In this document: in pieces, positions 33,241 to 48,074 of the stretch
How the letters are laid out: each line of letters opens with the position of its first letter
How positions within the stretch are numbered: position 1 is the stretch's first letter
Source: Wenzhouxiangella limi
GTDB taxonomy: Bacteria > Pseudomonadota > Gammaproteobacteria > Xanthomonadales > Wenzhouxiangellaceae
Assembly (NCBI RefSeq): GCF_010499265.1
Contig: NZ_JAAGSC010000037.1
Span: 62,001 to 126,000 of the forward strand
Reading direction: 5' to 3'
DNA: 64,000 nucleotides
Made by a program: the position numbers and the translations under genes
Notes under the pieces: generated by a model
Seen by the model: only the letters and a program-made list of their open reading frames with translations
Told to the model about the DNA's origin: nothing
Databases searched by the model: none

Positions 33241-33666
33241 ATGTTGGATACGCGCTGGGCCGACCGTCTGGGTATGTTCGTCGCTGCCGGTTGTGGCGTG
33301 CATTGCGCCGCGCTATCGCTGCTGTTCATCCTCTACCCGGCTTTGTGGATGAACCGGAAATACTGGGAAATGGGTCTTTGGCAAAAACTGCTGTGGCTGG
33401 AGTGGGGTCTGCTGGTCACCGCCTGGCTGCTGGTGATCGCCGCAATGCTGAGCGGCTGGCTTCGCCATCGACGGGTCGGACCCGCCGTGCTGGCCACGGC
33501 ATCGCTGGTGCTCATGACGCTGGTGGTTGCCACCTCGCTGCATTTCGCCAACCAGTGGATGGGCCTGGTGACCCTGGCTGCCGGCATCCTGCTGGCCGGT
33601 GCCCACTACTGGAACCTCAAGTCGGGCTCTTGCCGGCTGCCGCAAGCCGAAGGTTCCAGCACCTGA
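33241..33666 (+). CDS. MerC domain membrane protein
   Basis: 141 aa from ATG 33241; the frame opens earlier but without a start that spares the operator. The first helix holds AAGCGVHCAALSLLFIL, the MerC-type Cys pair. Four helices in all (LLVTAWLLVIAAMLSGW, AVLATASLVLMTLVVAT, GLVTLAAGILLAGAHYW). MerC-domain proteins are inner-membrane metal-handling proteins. Placed divergent to the ZrgA-type operon across the palindrome, it probably takes part in zinc handling instead of mercury; no merR, merT, merP or merA is in the window. Confidence 0.8.
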   Translation: MLDTRWADRLGMFVAAGCGVHCAALSLLFILYPALWMNRKYWEMGLWQKLLWLEWGLLVTAWLLVIAAMLSGWLRHRRVGPAVLATASLVLMTLVVATSLHFANQWMGLVTLAAGILLAGAHYWNLKSGSCRLPQAEGSST

Positions 33667-33753
33667 TCACCATCGTTTGCGCCATCGGGTCGCTTGAAGC
33701 ACAATGACGGCCTGGTGACAACAACAACGCGGGACCAAACCCCAACGCCCACC

Positions 33754-35115
33754 ATGAAAACCTCTTCCATCCACGGGATGTGGTCATCCCGGCTGGCCTT
33801 CGTGCTGGCAGCGACCGGCTCGGCAGTCGGCCTCGGCAATATCTGGCGCTTTCCCTACATCACTTCTGAAAACGGCGGCGGCGCATTCGTGCTGGTTTAT
33901 CTCATCTGCATCGCCCTGGTCGGTCTGCCGGTGATGTTTTCCGAGATCGTCATCGGGCGGCGCGGGCGAATGAGCCCGGTCAACTCGATGCGCGAGTTGG
34001 CCGACGACGTCGGCGCCTCACGCGCCTGGATGGGGCTGGGCTTTCTCGGCATCCTCGCCGGTTTCCTGATTCTGTCGTTCTATTCGGTGGTTGCCGGCTG
34101 GACGCTGCACTATGGCTTCCTGTATCTCAAGGAGTTGTTCGGTGGGGCGGGGATTACCGACCCGAACGCAACCTTCGGCGCCCTGCTGGCCAACGCCGGG
34201 GAACTGACGTTCTGGCACGGGGTGTTCATGGTCATGACCGTCGGTGTGGTTGCGCTCGGGGTCGAAAAGGGCCTGGAACGGGCGGTGGGTATCCTCATGC
34301 CGGTGCTGTTCGTTCTGCTGCTGATCCTGCTGCTTTACGGCGTCAGTACCGGACACTTCATGGACGCGGTGGCGTTCATGTTCAAACCAGACTGGTCGCA
34401 GGTCTCCGGCGGCATGATCGTGACCGCCATGGGCCAGGCCTTCTTTACACTGAGCCTGGGCATGTGCGCCATCATGACCTACGGAGCCTATCTGCCCTCG
34501 CACGTCCACGTACCCAAGGTCGGCACCGCCGTCGCATTGTCCGATACTGCAGTGGCGCTGATCGCCGGGCTGGCGATCTTTCCGGTCATCATCGCCTTCG
34601 GCATCGACCCAGGCAGCGGCGGCGCCGGACTGATCTTTACCTCGCTGCCGCTGGCCTTTGCCGAGATGCCTTTCGGCATCGCCTACGGCATGGCGTTTTT
34701 CCTGCTGCTTTCTGTAGCCGCCTGGACCAGTGCCATTTCGCTGATGGAACCAGCCGTGGCCTACCTGGTGGAATCCACCAACCTTTCGCGCAAGTCCGCC
34801 GCTCTGACCGTCGCTGTACTGGGCTGGCTGGCGGGGCTGGCGTCGGTCTTCTCGTTCAATATCTGGTCTGAAGTCTCCGTCGGCGGCAAGTCGGTCATGG
34901 ACGCGATCGAATTTCTGGCGGCCGACATCATGCTGCCCATCGGCGGTCTGCTCACTGCGATTTTTGCCGGCTGGGTCCTGTCGAAGACCATCACCCGCGA
35001 GGAGCTCGACGACAAGATGCACGACTGGGCGTTCAAGGGCTGGCTATGGCTGACCCGCATCGTCACGCCGCTGCTCATCCTGGTGGTGATGGCGGGTATT
35101 CTCGGGGTCTTCTAG
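33754..35115 (+). CDS. Sodium-dependent transporter, neurotransmitter:sodium symporter (NSS/SNF) family
   Basis: 453 aa from ATG 33754. Signature in TM1: SRLAFVLAATGSAVGLGNIWRFPYITSENGGGAFVLVYL. It continues as about 11-12 helices with the conserved LPVMFSEIVIGRRGR and, in TM8, the MAFFLLLSVAAWTSAISLMEP region. NSS proteins bring amino acids or related solutes in with sodium. Substrate not predictable. The gene is alone; its end faces the convergent small membrane protein gene. Confidence 0.9.
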   Translation: MKTSSIHGMWSSRLAFVLAATGSAVGLGNIWRFPYITSENGGGAFVLVYLICIALVGLPVMFSEIVIGRRGRMSPVNSMRELADDVGASRAWMGLGFLGILAGFLILSFYSVVAGWTLHYGFLYLKELFGGAGITDPNATFGALLANAGELTFWHGVFMVMTVGVVALGVEKGLERAVGILMPVLFVLLLILLLYGVSTGHFMDAVAFMFKPDWSQVSGGMIVTAMGQAFFTLSLGMCAIMTYGAYLPSHVHVPKVGTAVALSDTAVALIAGLAIFPVIIAFGIDPGSGGAGLIFTSLPLAFAEMPFGIAYGMAFFLLLSVAAWTSAISLMEPAVAYLVESTNLSRKSAALTVAVLGWLAGLASVFSFNIWSEVSVGGKSVMDAIEFLAADIMLPIGGLLTAIFAGWVLSKTITREELDDKMHDWAFKGWLWLTRIVTPLLILVVMAGILGVF

Positions 35116-35128
35116 GCGGCCGGAAAAA

Positions 35129-35503
35129 CTATTCGATCCGCTCGACCCGGTCGCTGGAGGCCAGGGAAACCTGGCGGCCGTCCACGGTACGAAACTCCCG
35201 CTCGCCCAGGTCCTTGCGTCGCACCTGGTAGACCGAGCGGGTGCCCGAGGAGGGTTCGACCACCTCGACCCGAACCACCTCGTTGGCGTGCTGGTAGCGC
35301 AGCCAGGTCACTCCGGCGGTGGACAGAATTACGATACCGGCAAAGATAAATCCGACAATCGCGGTCGTGGACTGATACCACGGCTGTTCATCTGCAGAGG
35401 CGGCATCGCCGCGCTCGCGCGCCTGTTCGCGGCCGCGCTTCATGCGCGCGACAACGATGACGATCACGGCCACCAGCAGGGTAATCAGGGCTTGCTTGAT
35501 CAT
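35129..35503 (-). CDS. Small two-helix membrane protein, unknown function
   Basis: 124 aa. N-terminal helix (ALITLLVAVIVIVVA) followed by a charged loop (RMKRGREQARERGD), a second helix (IVGFIFAGIVILSTAGVTWL) and a soluble C-terminal part of about 60 residues (VEVVEPSSGTRSVYQVRRKDLGEREFRTVDGRQVSLASSDRVE). No family recognised with confidence. It is the last gene of the leftward glyQ-glyS-cmoB run, 15 bases after cmoB. Confidence 0.6.
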   Translation of the reverse strand: MIKQALITLLVAVIVIVVARMKRGREQARERGDAASADEQPWYQSTTAIVGFIFAGIVILSTAGVTWLRYQHANEVVRVEVVEPSSGTRSVYQVRRKDLGEREFRTVDGRQVSLASSDRVERIE

Positions 35504-35518
35504 GGCAGCCGGAGCATA

Positions 35519-36505
35519 TCAGCAAGCGCTGTCCGGCGGTGAGACACTGCGCGCCAGCCAGACCGTGCGCGCCGGGGCGGGCAGACCTTCCACCGTCCAT
35601 CCCGGGCGCGCCGGGTCGAGCGCCTGGGCCAGGGAGTGGTAGGGCATCCAGTCGGTGCTGCGCTGCTCTTCGATCGTGGTCGCGGTGCGATCCACGCAGC
35701 GAACCGTGCTGAAGCCGCTTTGCTCCAGCCACTGGTGCAACAGCGCCACGGTGGGTAATCCGTGCACGTTGCGCATCCCCGCGTAGCGATCCGGCGTGGG
35801 CAGCAGCTGTGCGGCATCACCCGGCGCGACAAGAGTTTCCAGGATCAACGTTCCGCCCTGTTTCAGGCGCTTTCGCAGATCGGTCAGGTGGTCGATCGGG
35901 CGACGTCGATGATAGAGCACGCCCATGGAAAAAACCGCGTCAAAATCCGCCAGCGTTTGCGGCAGGTCTTCCAGCCGCTGAGCGAGCAAATGGTTTGCGG
36001 CCGGCCCGGCAAAGTGGCGAATCACAGCGTGCTGGATCACAAACAGCGGCGTTGGATCGCAGCCGATCACCGCCTCGGCACCCTGATCAAGCATGCGCCA
36101 GCCAAAGTAGCCGTTGCCGGCACCCACGTCCAGGACCCGCTTGGCCGTCAGATCAAGATGGGGGGAAATGCGGTCCCATTTCCAATCCGAGCGCCACTCG
36201 GTATCGATGTTCACGCCGGCCAGCCGTAGCGGACCTTTGCGCCAAGGAATGAACGAACGAAGGTGTTCGATCAGCGCTTCCGCCTTCCCCACGCGTCGCC
36301 CGGCGACCAGGGTGCCGCCATCGATATGCCAGTCACGGTGCACCGGCGGCAATCCGGCCAGGTGATTCTGCCAACGGGAAAAATCGCCGTGCCGGGACAG
36401 ATGATTCGAATGCGCGGCCAGGAGGTCATCGACCGTTTCCGGGTTGCAGGTCTGCGCCAAGGCGGCGCGCAGGGTCTGGGCAAGCTCGGCGTCGGGACCC
36501 GCCAT
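35519..36505 (-). CDS. cmoB: tRNA U34 carboxymethyltransferase CmoB
   Basis: 328 aa, typical length. CmoB pattern: PLRLAGVNIDTEWRSDWKWDRI, SAM/carboxy-SAM motif RVLDVGAGNGYFGWRM, VFSMGVLYHRRRPIDHL, GGTLILETLVAPGD, and the C-terminal DWMPYHSLAQALDP. It uses carboxy-S-adenosylmethionine made by CmoA to turn 5-hydroxyuridine at the tRNA wobble position into 5-carboxymethoxyuridine. Here cmoA lies 4.3 kb away on the other strand with glyQS between, unlike the adjacent cmoAB of Escherichia. Five bases separate it from the upstream HAD-like gene. Confidence 0.95.
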   Translation of the reverse strand: MAGPDAELAQTLRAALAQTCNPETVDDLLAAHSNHLSRHGDFSRWQNHLAGLPPVHRDWHIDGGTLVAGRRVGKAEALIEHLRSFIPWRKGPLRLAGVNIDTEWRSDWKWDRISPHLDLTAKRVLDVGAGNGYFGWRMLDQGAEAVIGCDPTPLFVIQHAVIRHFAGPAANHLLAQRLEDLPQTLADFDAVFSMGVLYHRRRPIDHLTDLRKRLKQGGTLILETLVAPGDAAQLLPTPDRYAGMRNVHGLPTVALLHQWLEQSGFSTVRCVDRTATTIEEQRSTDWMPYHSLAQALDPARPGWTVEGLPAPARTVWLARSVSPPDSAC

Positions 36506-36510
36506 CCCGA

Positions 36511-36984
36511 TCAGTCGAGCGCGAGCAGCGCCGCCTTCAGGTGCCGGTGCCGACTGGCACCGGCGACGCGGACCGAACCCACGTTGAGGGCACGACCACC
36601 GGACTGGACCACGCTGTCGAGTAGCGTATCGTCAGAACCCACGGCGATCAGTTGCCCGGCTTCCACGCCATAGCGGCGCGCGGCCCGGGCCAGCTCTTCG
36701 GTCCGACTCTGGCGCCGGGCAAACAGGCCGGTGGCCAGGTACAAAGTGCCGTCCAGCTCGGCCCCGGCGCGCCGAAAGGCCTGATGCAGCTGCTGCTGCA
36801 GACCCAGGTCGGCATCCATCGAATTTCGCGTGGGTCGCCAACGCTGGGGTTGTCGCGCCAGCAGCAGAACCCGGTGGCCAGAGCGCTGGAAAGCAACCAC
36901 TTCGGCTATACGATCGGGATCAGGCACACGCGCCCGGTCAAGCAGCAGCCCGCGCTGCACCAGAACCGGCCCAGACGCCACCAT
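36511..36984 (-). CDS. Degenerate HAD-like protein related to GmhB (heptose-bisphosphate phosphatase), likely inactive
   Basis: 157 aa, start overlapping the glyS stop (ATGA). Layout follows GmhB-type HAD phosphatases: first strand, VLLLARQPQRW where active members have vvtNQsG, AFRRAGAELDGTLYLATG where they have CPH zinc ligands, and LIAVGSDDTLLDSVVQSGG for the GDxxxD loop. The nucleophile motif DxDG is gone (VQRGLLLD), the zinc cysteines are absent and the C-terminal Asp pattern is altered. gmhB beside glyS is common in related genomes, which supports descent. It is probably a pseudoenzyme or decaying gene kept for coupling; the family call is moderate. Confidence 0.55.
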   Translation of the reverse strand: MVASGPVLVQRGLLLDRARVPDPDRIAEVVAFQRSGHRVLLLARQPQRWRPTRNSMDADLGLQQQLHQAFRRAGAELDGTLYLATGLFARRQSRTEELARAARRYGVEAGQLIAVGSDDTLLDSVVQSGGRALNVGSVRVAGASRHRHLKAALLALD

Positions 36985-39085
36985 CAGCGCCCCAGGCGGG
37001 CCACATCGGCCACTCGCAGAAACTGCTGGCGCAAGCCGGCCAGCAGCGCAAGCCGGTTCTGGCGCAGGTCGTCGTCCTCAGCCATTACCATCACGGCCTC
37101 AAAGAAGCGATCGACCGGATCGCGCAGCTGCGCGAGATTTTCCAGCGCCGCGGTATAGTCGTTTCGGGCCAGAATTTCATCAAGATTCCGTGCGGTTTCG
37201 GTCACGGCCTCGGCCAGCTCCTTCTCGGCGGGCTCGACCAGCGCCTCGCCTGTCACGGTCCCGGATATCGGATCTCCCGCCTGGCGCAGCAGGTTGGCGA
37301 TACGCTTGTTGGCGGCAATCAGGCTGTCGGCATGCGGGTCGGCGGCGAAAGCCTGAACCGCCCGGGCACAGGCCATGAAGTCAACCACAGTGCGCTCACC
37401 GCTTGCGGCCACGGCGTGCACGGTATTGGCTTCGATGCCGGCATCGGCGGCATGGGAACGCAGGCGCTCGGCAACGAAATCGTCAACCTCCGCGATCAGA
37501 GCCTCGTCGATGGTCAGCATGTCGCCCAGGTCGGCCGCCAGTGCTCGGCCGGCGCGTCCGAGCAGATCGCGCACCGGGACCTCGATCGCCGCCGCTTCCA
37601 GAATGCGGACCACGCCCAGCGCAGCCCGGCGCAGGGCGAACGGATCCTTGCCGCCTTTCGGCTTCTGCCCGGCGGCGAAGACGCCGACCAGGGTATCCAG
37701 CCGGTCGGCCAGTGCCAGCGCCCGGCCGGCCGCATCCTGCGGCAGAGTATCCCCCGCGTGGCGCGGCAGGTAGTGGCTTTCCACCGCGGTCGCCACCGTT
37801 TCCGGCTCGCCGTCGGCCAACGCGTAGTAGCGACCCATGATGCCCTGCAGTTCCGGGAATTCGCCGACCATCTCGGTCACCAGGTCACACTTGCTTAACC
37901 GCGCGGCCCGTTTCACGGTTTCGAGCTCGGCGCCGAACAGATTGGCCATGGATGCGGCCAACTCCTGCAGCCGCTTCGTCTTGGCCGCGACCGAACCCAG
38001 TTTTTCCTGAAACTTGATCGATGCCAAGCGATCAAGGCGATCGGCCAGCGGGATCCGCCGATCCTGCTCAAAGAAAAACCGCGCGTCGGCCAGGCGCGGT
38101 CGGATCACACGCTCAAAGCCCGCCGTCATGGCAGCAACATCGGTGCTTTCAATGTTGGCCACGGCAATGAAATGCGGTGCCAGGCGGCCATCAGGATGGC
38201 GCAGCGGGAAACACTTCTGGTGCTGCTGCATGGATGAAATCAGCGCCTCGGCCGGCACCTCCAGAAAGCGCTCATCGAACCCCCCGAGCACGGCCATCGG
38301 CCATTCGGTCAAACCCGCCACCTCATCGAGAAGGCGCTCCTCGATGACCGGCTCAAGGCCTGCTCCGCGCGCCAGCCGCTCAGCCCCGGTGCGAATCCGG
38401 TCTCGGCGCTCGCCGGCATCGGGCTCGACAAAACCGGCCCGGAGAACGGCGCTGTATTGATCGACGTGGTCGACAACCCGTGCTCCGGGCCCATGGATGC
38501 GATGGCCCCGGGTTTCGCGGCCGGCATCCAGGCCGAAAGCCGATACCGGCACCACGCGGTCCCCGTGCAGGATCATCAGCCAGCGAACCGGACGCAGAAA
38601 GCGCTCAGAGCGATCTGACCAGCGCATGCTGCGCGCGCCAGCCATGGCGCGCACCGTGGAATCGAGCATGTCCGGAAGAAGCTCTGTCAGCGATTCACCT
38701 TTCTTGTGAATCCTGGCAAACAGCCAGCGACCCTGTTCGTTTTCGATTCGCTCAAGGTTTTCGACTGCGACATTGACGCTGCGGGCAAAGCCTTCGGCGG
38801 CCCGGGTCGGTTTGCCATCGGCCTCGAATGCCACAGACTCTGCCGGGCCTTTCCGTTCCAGGACCTGGTCGGCCTGGCGAGCGCGAACCGCGTCGAAACG
38901 GACAGCGAGCCGCCGCGGCGTCCCCAGCAATATCGGCGCCGTTCCGGCTTCGACCAAACCGGCTTCTTGCAGACGCGCGTGCAAACCCTCACCGAGCAGT
39001 TTCAGCTGGCTGTCGATCTGGCCCGCGGGCAATTCTTCGCAGCCCAGCTCGATCAGCAGTGGGCAATCCATTTCGCTGGCTGCGT

Positions 39086-39089
<4 letters not shown>
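36984..39089 (-). CDS. glyS: Glycyl-tRNA synthetase beta subunit
   Basis: 701 aa, full length (E. coli about 689). N-terminus [17 protein letters not shown], core [30 protein letters not shown] and [12 protein letters not shown]-like [17 protein letters not shown], then the C-terminal anticodon/tRNA-binding domain ([22 protein letters not shown]). Forms the alpha2beta2 synthetase with GlyQ that charges tRNA-Gly. Start overlaps the glyQ stop (ATGA). Confidence 0.97.
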
Positions 39090-39982
<893 letters not shown>

Positions 39983-40055
39983 GGTGGCGGGCTTCCCGAC
40001 AAGAGCGCTTGAGGTCAACGCGCAGTATAACGGGCAAGGCCGTATCATTGGCCCC

Positions 40056-40790
40056 ATGGGCAAGCGAGTGATGATCATCAAGACCGGCTCCAGCGTGCCG
40101 GCAGCCGGGGAGCGCTTCGGGGACTTCGATGACTGGTTCATCGACAGCATCGGTCGGGATCGATTCGAGTTCACGACGGTCAACGTCTACGAGGGCCAGC
40201 CGCTGCCCGACGAGTGTGCTTTACTCGATGGTGTGATCGTGACCGGTTCGCCGGCCATGGTCTCGCATCGCCACGAGTGGTCGGAGCGCGCGGCAGCGTG
40301 GCTGGCCGAGGCGCAACCCACCGGTATTCCCATGCTCGGCGTTTGCTACGGACACCAGTTGCTCGCCCATGCACTGGGCGGACGGGTCGGTCCCAATCCG
40401 CACGGCCGGCGCATGGGCAGCCTCAAGGTCGATATCGTCGAACCGGCCGATCCGCTGCTGGGCGGCTTCGCGCCATCGCGGCATTTCCAGGCCACGCACG
40501 TTGAAGCCGTGCTGGAGCCGCCGCCGGGCGCGAAGATCATCGCCCGCAGCGAGGGCGACGACCACCACGGCCTGTATTTTGGCCAGGCCAGCTGGGGCCT
40601 GCAGTTCCATCCCGAGTTCAACGTCGAGATCATGGATTGCTACATTCGCTCGCGGGCGGCCGTGCTGAGCGGTGAAGGCATCTACACCGATCGCCTGCTC
40701 GCTTCGCTGCGGCCCACCCCCTCCGGGCAAGAAGTGCTCGGCCGCTTCGCCGAGCTGGTTGAACAAGACCCCGCTCGGCAGACCGACTGA
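40056..40790 (+). CDS. Class I glutamine amidotransferase-like protein
   Basis: 244 aa from ATG 40056; a later ATG (MIIKTG) is possible. Catalytic Cys97 in [17 protein letters not shown], the His/Glu pair in LQFHPEFN, and [10 protein letters not shown]. This is the GuaA-type amidotransferase fold as a stand-alone protein, related to the GMP synthase amidotransferase domain or gamma-glutamyl hydrolases; the acceptor is unknown. The stop is three bases before cmoA, so the two are co-transcribed. Confidence 0.85.
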   Translation: MGKRVMIIKTGSSVPAAGERFGDFDDWFIDSIGRDRFEFTTVNVYEGQPLPDECALLDGVIVTGSPAMVSHRHEWSERAAAWLAEAQPTGIPMLGVCYGHQLLAHALGGRVGPNPHGRRMGSLKVDIVEPADPLLGGFAPSRHFQATHVEAVLEPPPGAKIIARSEGDDHHGLYFGQASWGLQFHPEFNVEIMDCYIRSRAAVLSGEGIYTDRLLASLRPTPSGQEVLGRFAELVEQDPARQTD

Positions 40791-40793
40791 GGC

Positions 40794-45014
<4,221 letters not shown>

Positions 45015-45081
45015 TGAACCGCGCGGCCCCGATCAACGCCCCATCGCGACCCCGATCCGGCGAGCTGGAGTTGAATAGCGG

Positions 45082-46179
45082 TCAGAGCTTGAGCGGCATG
45101 ACGACCTGACGTACCGCTTCGTTGTCGGTCGCCGTCACCAGGCAGGAACTGTTGGCGTCCCGCAGCGCCAGGCGAACTTGATCACCGTCGATGGAACCCA
45201 AGGCGTCCAGCAGGTAATTGACGTTGAAGCCCACCTTGAGGTTTTCGTAGGTGTGCTCTGCCTCGATCTCTTCGGTGGCCTCTTCCTGCTGCGGGTTGTG
45301 CGCGATGATTCGCAATAGCCCGGGCGTCATTTCCAGCCGCACACCCCGATATTTTTCGTTCGACAGGATCGCGGCCCGCTGCAGCGCATGGACGAACGCG
45401 CCGCGATCGGCGACCAGCGACTGGTCGGTCGCGATGGGTACCACCGCCTCGTAATCGGGAAACCGCCCATCGATCAGCTTGGTGGTCAGCACGATACGCT
45501 CTCGATCGACCCGCAAAAAGCCCTGGCCAACCACCAGGCTGAGCGCCTCATCGCTGTCCTCCAGTACCCGATTGAGCTCCATCACCCCTTTTCGCGGGAC
45601 GATCAGGCTGCGTACCTCGCCACTGGTCCCGGCCTCGATCTCGCCCAACGCAAGCCGGTGCCCGTCCGTCGCCACCGCTCGCACCACGCCTTCGCGAAAT
45701 TCAAGCAGGAGGCCATTGAGGTAATGGCGAACATCCTGGTGCGCCATGGCAAAGCCGGTCTTTTCCATCAGCCAGCGCAGCCTGCCCTGCGGAACCGAAT
45801 AGGTTTGCAGGCTCTCTGCCTGATCACTGGATGGAAACTCGCTGGCTGGAAGCGTTGCCAGTGTGAATCGGCTGCGCCCGGCATGCAGCGCCAGCTTGTC
45901 CTGGTTGAGCTGAACGTTGATCTGCACGCCTTCAGGCAAGGCCCGGCAGATATCGACCAGCTTGCGCGCCGGCACCGTAATGCTCCCGGTTTGCGCGACC
46001 TCGGCGCGAGCTCGCGCAACCAGCTCGACCTCCATGTCGGTGCCCGTAATCCGTAAACCGGTATCGACCGCCTCGATCAGGAAATTAGCCAGTACCGGCA
46101 AGGTCTGTCTACGCTCCACCACATTGACCACCTGGGCAATCGGTGCAAGCAATGCTTCGCGCTGGATGGAGAACTTCAT
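45082..46179 (-). CDS. dnaN: DNA polymerase III beta subunit (sliding clamp)
   Basis: 365 aa from ATG 46179 with AAGGAG upstream; a longer frame to 46215 is non-homologous. Starts MKFSIQREALLAPIAQVVNVVERRQTLPVLANFLI and ends VRQVVMPLKL like typical DnaN. Ring clamp that tethers polymerase III and binds MutS, MutL, Hda and others. Lies leftward of dnaA with the presumed origin between them, and 67 bases before recF. Confidence 0.97.
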   Translation of the reverse strand: MKFSIQREALLAPIAQVVNVVERRQTLPVLANFLIEAVDTGLRITGTDMEVELVARARAEVAQTGSITVPARKLVDICRALPEGVQINVQLNQDKLALHAGRSRFTLATLPASEFPSSDQAESLQTYSVPQGRLRWLMEKTGFAMAHQDVRHYLNGLLLEFREGVVRAVATDGHRLALGEIEAGTSGEVRSLIVPRKGVMELNRVLEDSDEALSLVVGQGFLRVDRERIVLTTKLIDGRFPDYEAVVPIATDQSLVADRGAFVHALQRAAILSNEKYRGVRLEMTPGLLRIIAHNPQQEEATEEIEAEHTYENLKVGFNVNYLLDALGSIDGDQVRLALRDANSSCLVTATDNEAVRQVVMPLKL

Positions 46180-46215
46180 GGTGGCTCCTTGCAGGTCCGG
46201 GTCGGATGAAGACAC

Positions 46216-46427
46216 GAGGTCAGAACATCAGTTGGTTAAAGAAAGAAAAGAAAAAGACTGTAGTAATAGGGCTTGTGCATACTGTGGATAGCCTATTTTT
46301 ATTAATAGTTTTAAACCCTTGCGATTTTTTTGCTTGCCGACGACATGGGTGCCAAAGCTGTGAGGGAAATGTGGATAAGTTTGCACTCCTGCATTATCCA
46401 CAGCTTGATCACCGTTTGCTAACCCCA
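46216..46427. other. oriC: Chromosomal replication origin oriC in the dnaA-dnaN gap
   Basis: Two perfect DnaA boxes: TGTGGATAA at 46370-46378 (minus orientation) and TTATCCACA at 46394-46402. A one-mismatch box TGTGGATAG at 46283-46291 directly abuts a weaker TGTGCATAC at 46274-46282. Next come GC-rich GGCT, then TAG-TAA-TAG (46261-46269) and a purine-rich AT tract (46231-46260), the layout of a DnaA-trio unwinding element. A second AT-rich run (46292-46335) lies between the boxes. The dnaA-rpmH gap has no such boxes. Confidence 0.75.
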
Positions 46428-47759
46428 TCAGGAGGACAACTCCCGCGTCAGTCGTGCCCGCTCTTCGCGCAAGCGGCCATCGGTTTCGCACAAACTCTCG
46501 ATTTTACGACAAGCGTGCAACACTGTCGTATGGTCACGTCCGCCGAAGGCGCTGCCGATCTCGGGGAGAGAGTGGTCGGTGAGATTTTTGGCCAGAAACA
46601 TGGCCATTTGCCGTGGGCGAGCGATGGAGCGGGTCCGCCGTTTCGACAGCAAATCGGCGACACGCAACTGGTAAAAGTCAGCGACCGTTTTCTGAATGTT
46701 CTCGATCGTGATCAGGCGATCGTGCACGGCCAGAACGTCGCGGAGGATTTCCTGGGTGTAGTCGAGATCGATACGACGCCCGGAAAAGCGGGCGTTGGCA
46801 ATCAGCGAATTGAGCGCGCCCTCCAGATCTCGCACGTTGGAACGCATGCGCTTGGCGATCAGGCTGGCGACTTCCTCTTCCAGGTCCAGGCCGCGTTCAG
46901 CGGCTTTCTTTTGCAGGATCGCAACCCGAGTCTCGAAATCCGGTGGCTCGATCGAAACAGTCAATCCCCAGCCGAAGCGCGATCGCAGCCTCGATTCAAT
47001 CCCGTCTACCTCTTTCGGATAGCGGTCGCAGGTCAGGATAATCTGTTGTCTGGATTCCAGCAAACTATTAAATGTATGGAAAAATTCCTCCTGAGAACGA
47101 TCTTTTCCGGCAAAGAACTGGATGTCGTCGATAAGCAGGGTTTCCACCGACCGATAGCGGCGCTTGAACTGATCGATACTGTCGCGCCGCAGCGCCTGGA
47201 TCATCTCCGAAACGAACTTCTCGGAATGCAGGTACAGAATCCGCGCCTCGGGATTGGCCTCGACAATGAACTGGCCGGCCGCGTGCAGCAGGTGGGTTTT
47301 GCCCAGCCCGGTCGAGCCGTAGAGTAGCAGCGGGTTGTAGACCGTACCCGGATTCTTGGCCACCTGGCGGGCGGCCGCAAAGGCCAGCTCGTTGGACTTG
47401 CCCAGCACGAAATTATCAAACTGGTAGCGGTCGTCCAGCGCCGGCTTTTCTCCCTTCGGTCGACTGCGATTTCCCGGGGGGCGCGGGCGTGGACCGTCAT
47501 CGACGGCCACCGAAACCGCCTCTCGATCGATCCCCTGGCCGGCCAGAAAGTCGCGGATCATGCCGAGGTAATTGGCTTCCACCTGGTCGCGGACAAAATC
47601 ATTGGGCGCGTTGAGACGGAAGAGCGAAGACCCTTGATGGGTCAGGCGCAGGGGACGCAGCCAGGTGTTGAGTTCGTCCAGCGGCACCTGCCGCTCCAGA
47701 CGCTCCAGGCACTGTTGCCAGAGGACTGAGGCAGATGGGCTGTTGACGGACTTGTTCAT
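46428..47759 (-). CDS. dnaA: Chromosomal replication initiator protein DnaA
   Basis: 443 aa. Domain [27 protein letters not shown], short linker, AAA+ domain with Walker [17 protein letters not shown] and Walker [11 protein letters not shown], and DNA-binding domain IV with the signature [16 protein letters not shown]. Binds DnaA boxes such as those at 46370-46402 and opens the origin. CGGAG site before the ATG. Divergent from rpmH. Confidence 0.97.
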   Translation of the reverse strand: MNKSVNSPSASVLWQQCLERLERQVPLDELNTWLRPLRLTHQGSSLFRLNAPNDFVRDQVEANYLGMIRDFLAGQGIDREAVSVAVDDGPRPRPPGNRSRPKGEKPALDDRYQFDNFVLGKSNELAFAAARQVAKNPGTVYNPLLLYGSTGLGKTHLLHAAGQFIVEANPEARILYLHSEKFVSEMIQALRRDSIDQFKRRYRSVETLLIDDIQFFAGKDRSQEEFFHTFNSLLESRQQIILTCDRYPKEVDGIESRLRSRFGWGLTVSIEPPDFETRVAILQKKAAERGLDLEEEVASLIAKRMRSNVRDLEGALNSLIANARFSGRRIDLDYTQEILRDVLAVHDRLITIENIQKTVADFYQLRVADLLSKRRTRSIARPRQMAMFLAKNLTDHSLPEIGSAFGGRDHTTVLHACRKIESLCETDGRLREERARLTRELSS

Positions 47760-47787
47760 ACTGCTCCGATGGGTTCCGTCAAAAGCG

Positions 47788-47817
47788 TTGACTGGGAGGT
47801 CCGGAAAACGCTATCCT
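47788..47817 (+). promoter_or_regulatory. Predicted sigma-70 promoter of rpmH-rnpA-yidC
   Basis: TTGACT at 47788-47793, 18 bases, then TATCCT at 47812-47817. Predicted start near 47824 with a leader of about 94 bases to rpmH. Confidence 0.4.
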
Positions 47818-47917
47818 TGACGTCTTTTGTTGCGGGTTTGTGTCTGCCAGTCAGGCTGGCCGAACGCCGCGCTCCATCTTACATCGTAGAGTTCGGCAGG
47901 ATTCAAGGACAAACGTC

Positions 47918-48064
47918 ATGAAACGTACTTTTCAACCCAGCAGAATCAAGCGAGCCCGCCGGCATGGTTTCCGCGCCCGGATGGCAACCCGTGCCGGCCG
48001 CGCGATCATCAATGCACGCCGGGCCAAGGGCCGCAAGCGACTGGCGGCAAGCAACAGCCGCTAA
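47918..48064 (+). CDS. rpmH: 50S ribosomal protein L34
   Basis: 48 aa from ATG 47918 ([28 protein letters not shown]...). Slightly longer than the usual 44-46 by a short C-terminal tail (LAASNSR). Start is fixed by the invariant MKRTFQPS. Ribosomal large-subunit protein. Ten bases before the rnpA start. Confidence 0.97.
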   Translation: MKRTFQPSRIKRARRHGFRARMATRAGRAIINARRAKGRKRLAASNSR

Positions 48065-48074
48065 GCCGGCTGGC

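Noticed and set aside
47840-47917. Upstream extension of the rpmH frame
   Set aside because: L34 begins invariantly with MKRTFQPS; the extra residues are not conserved.
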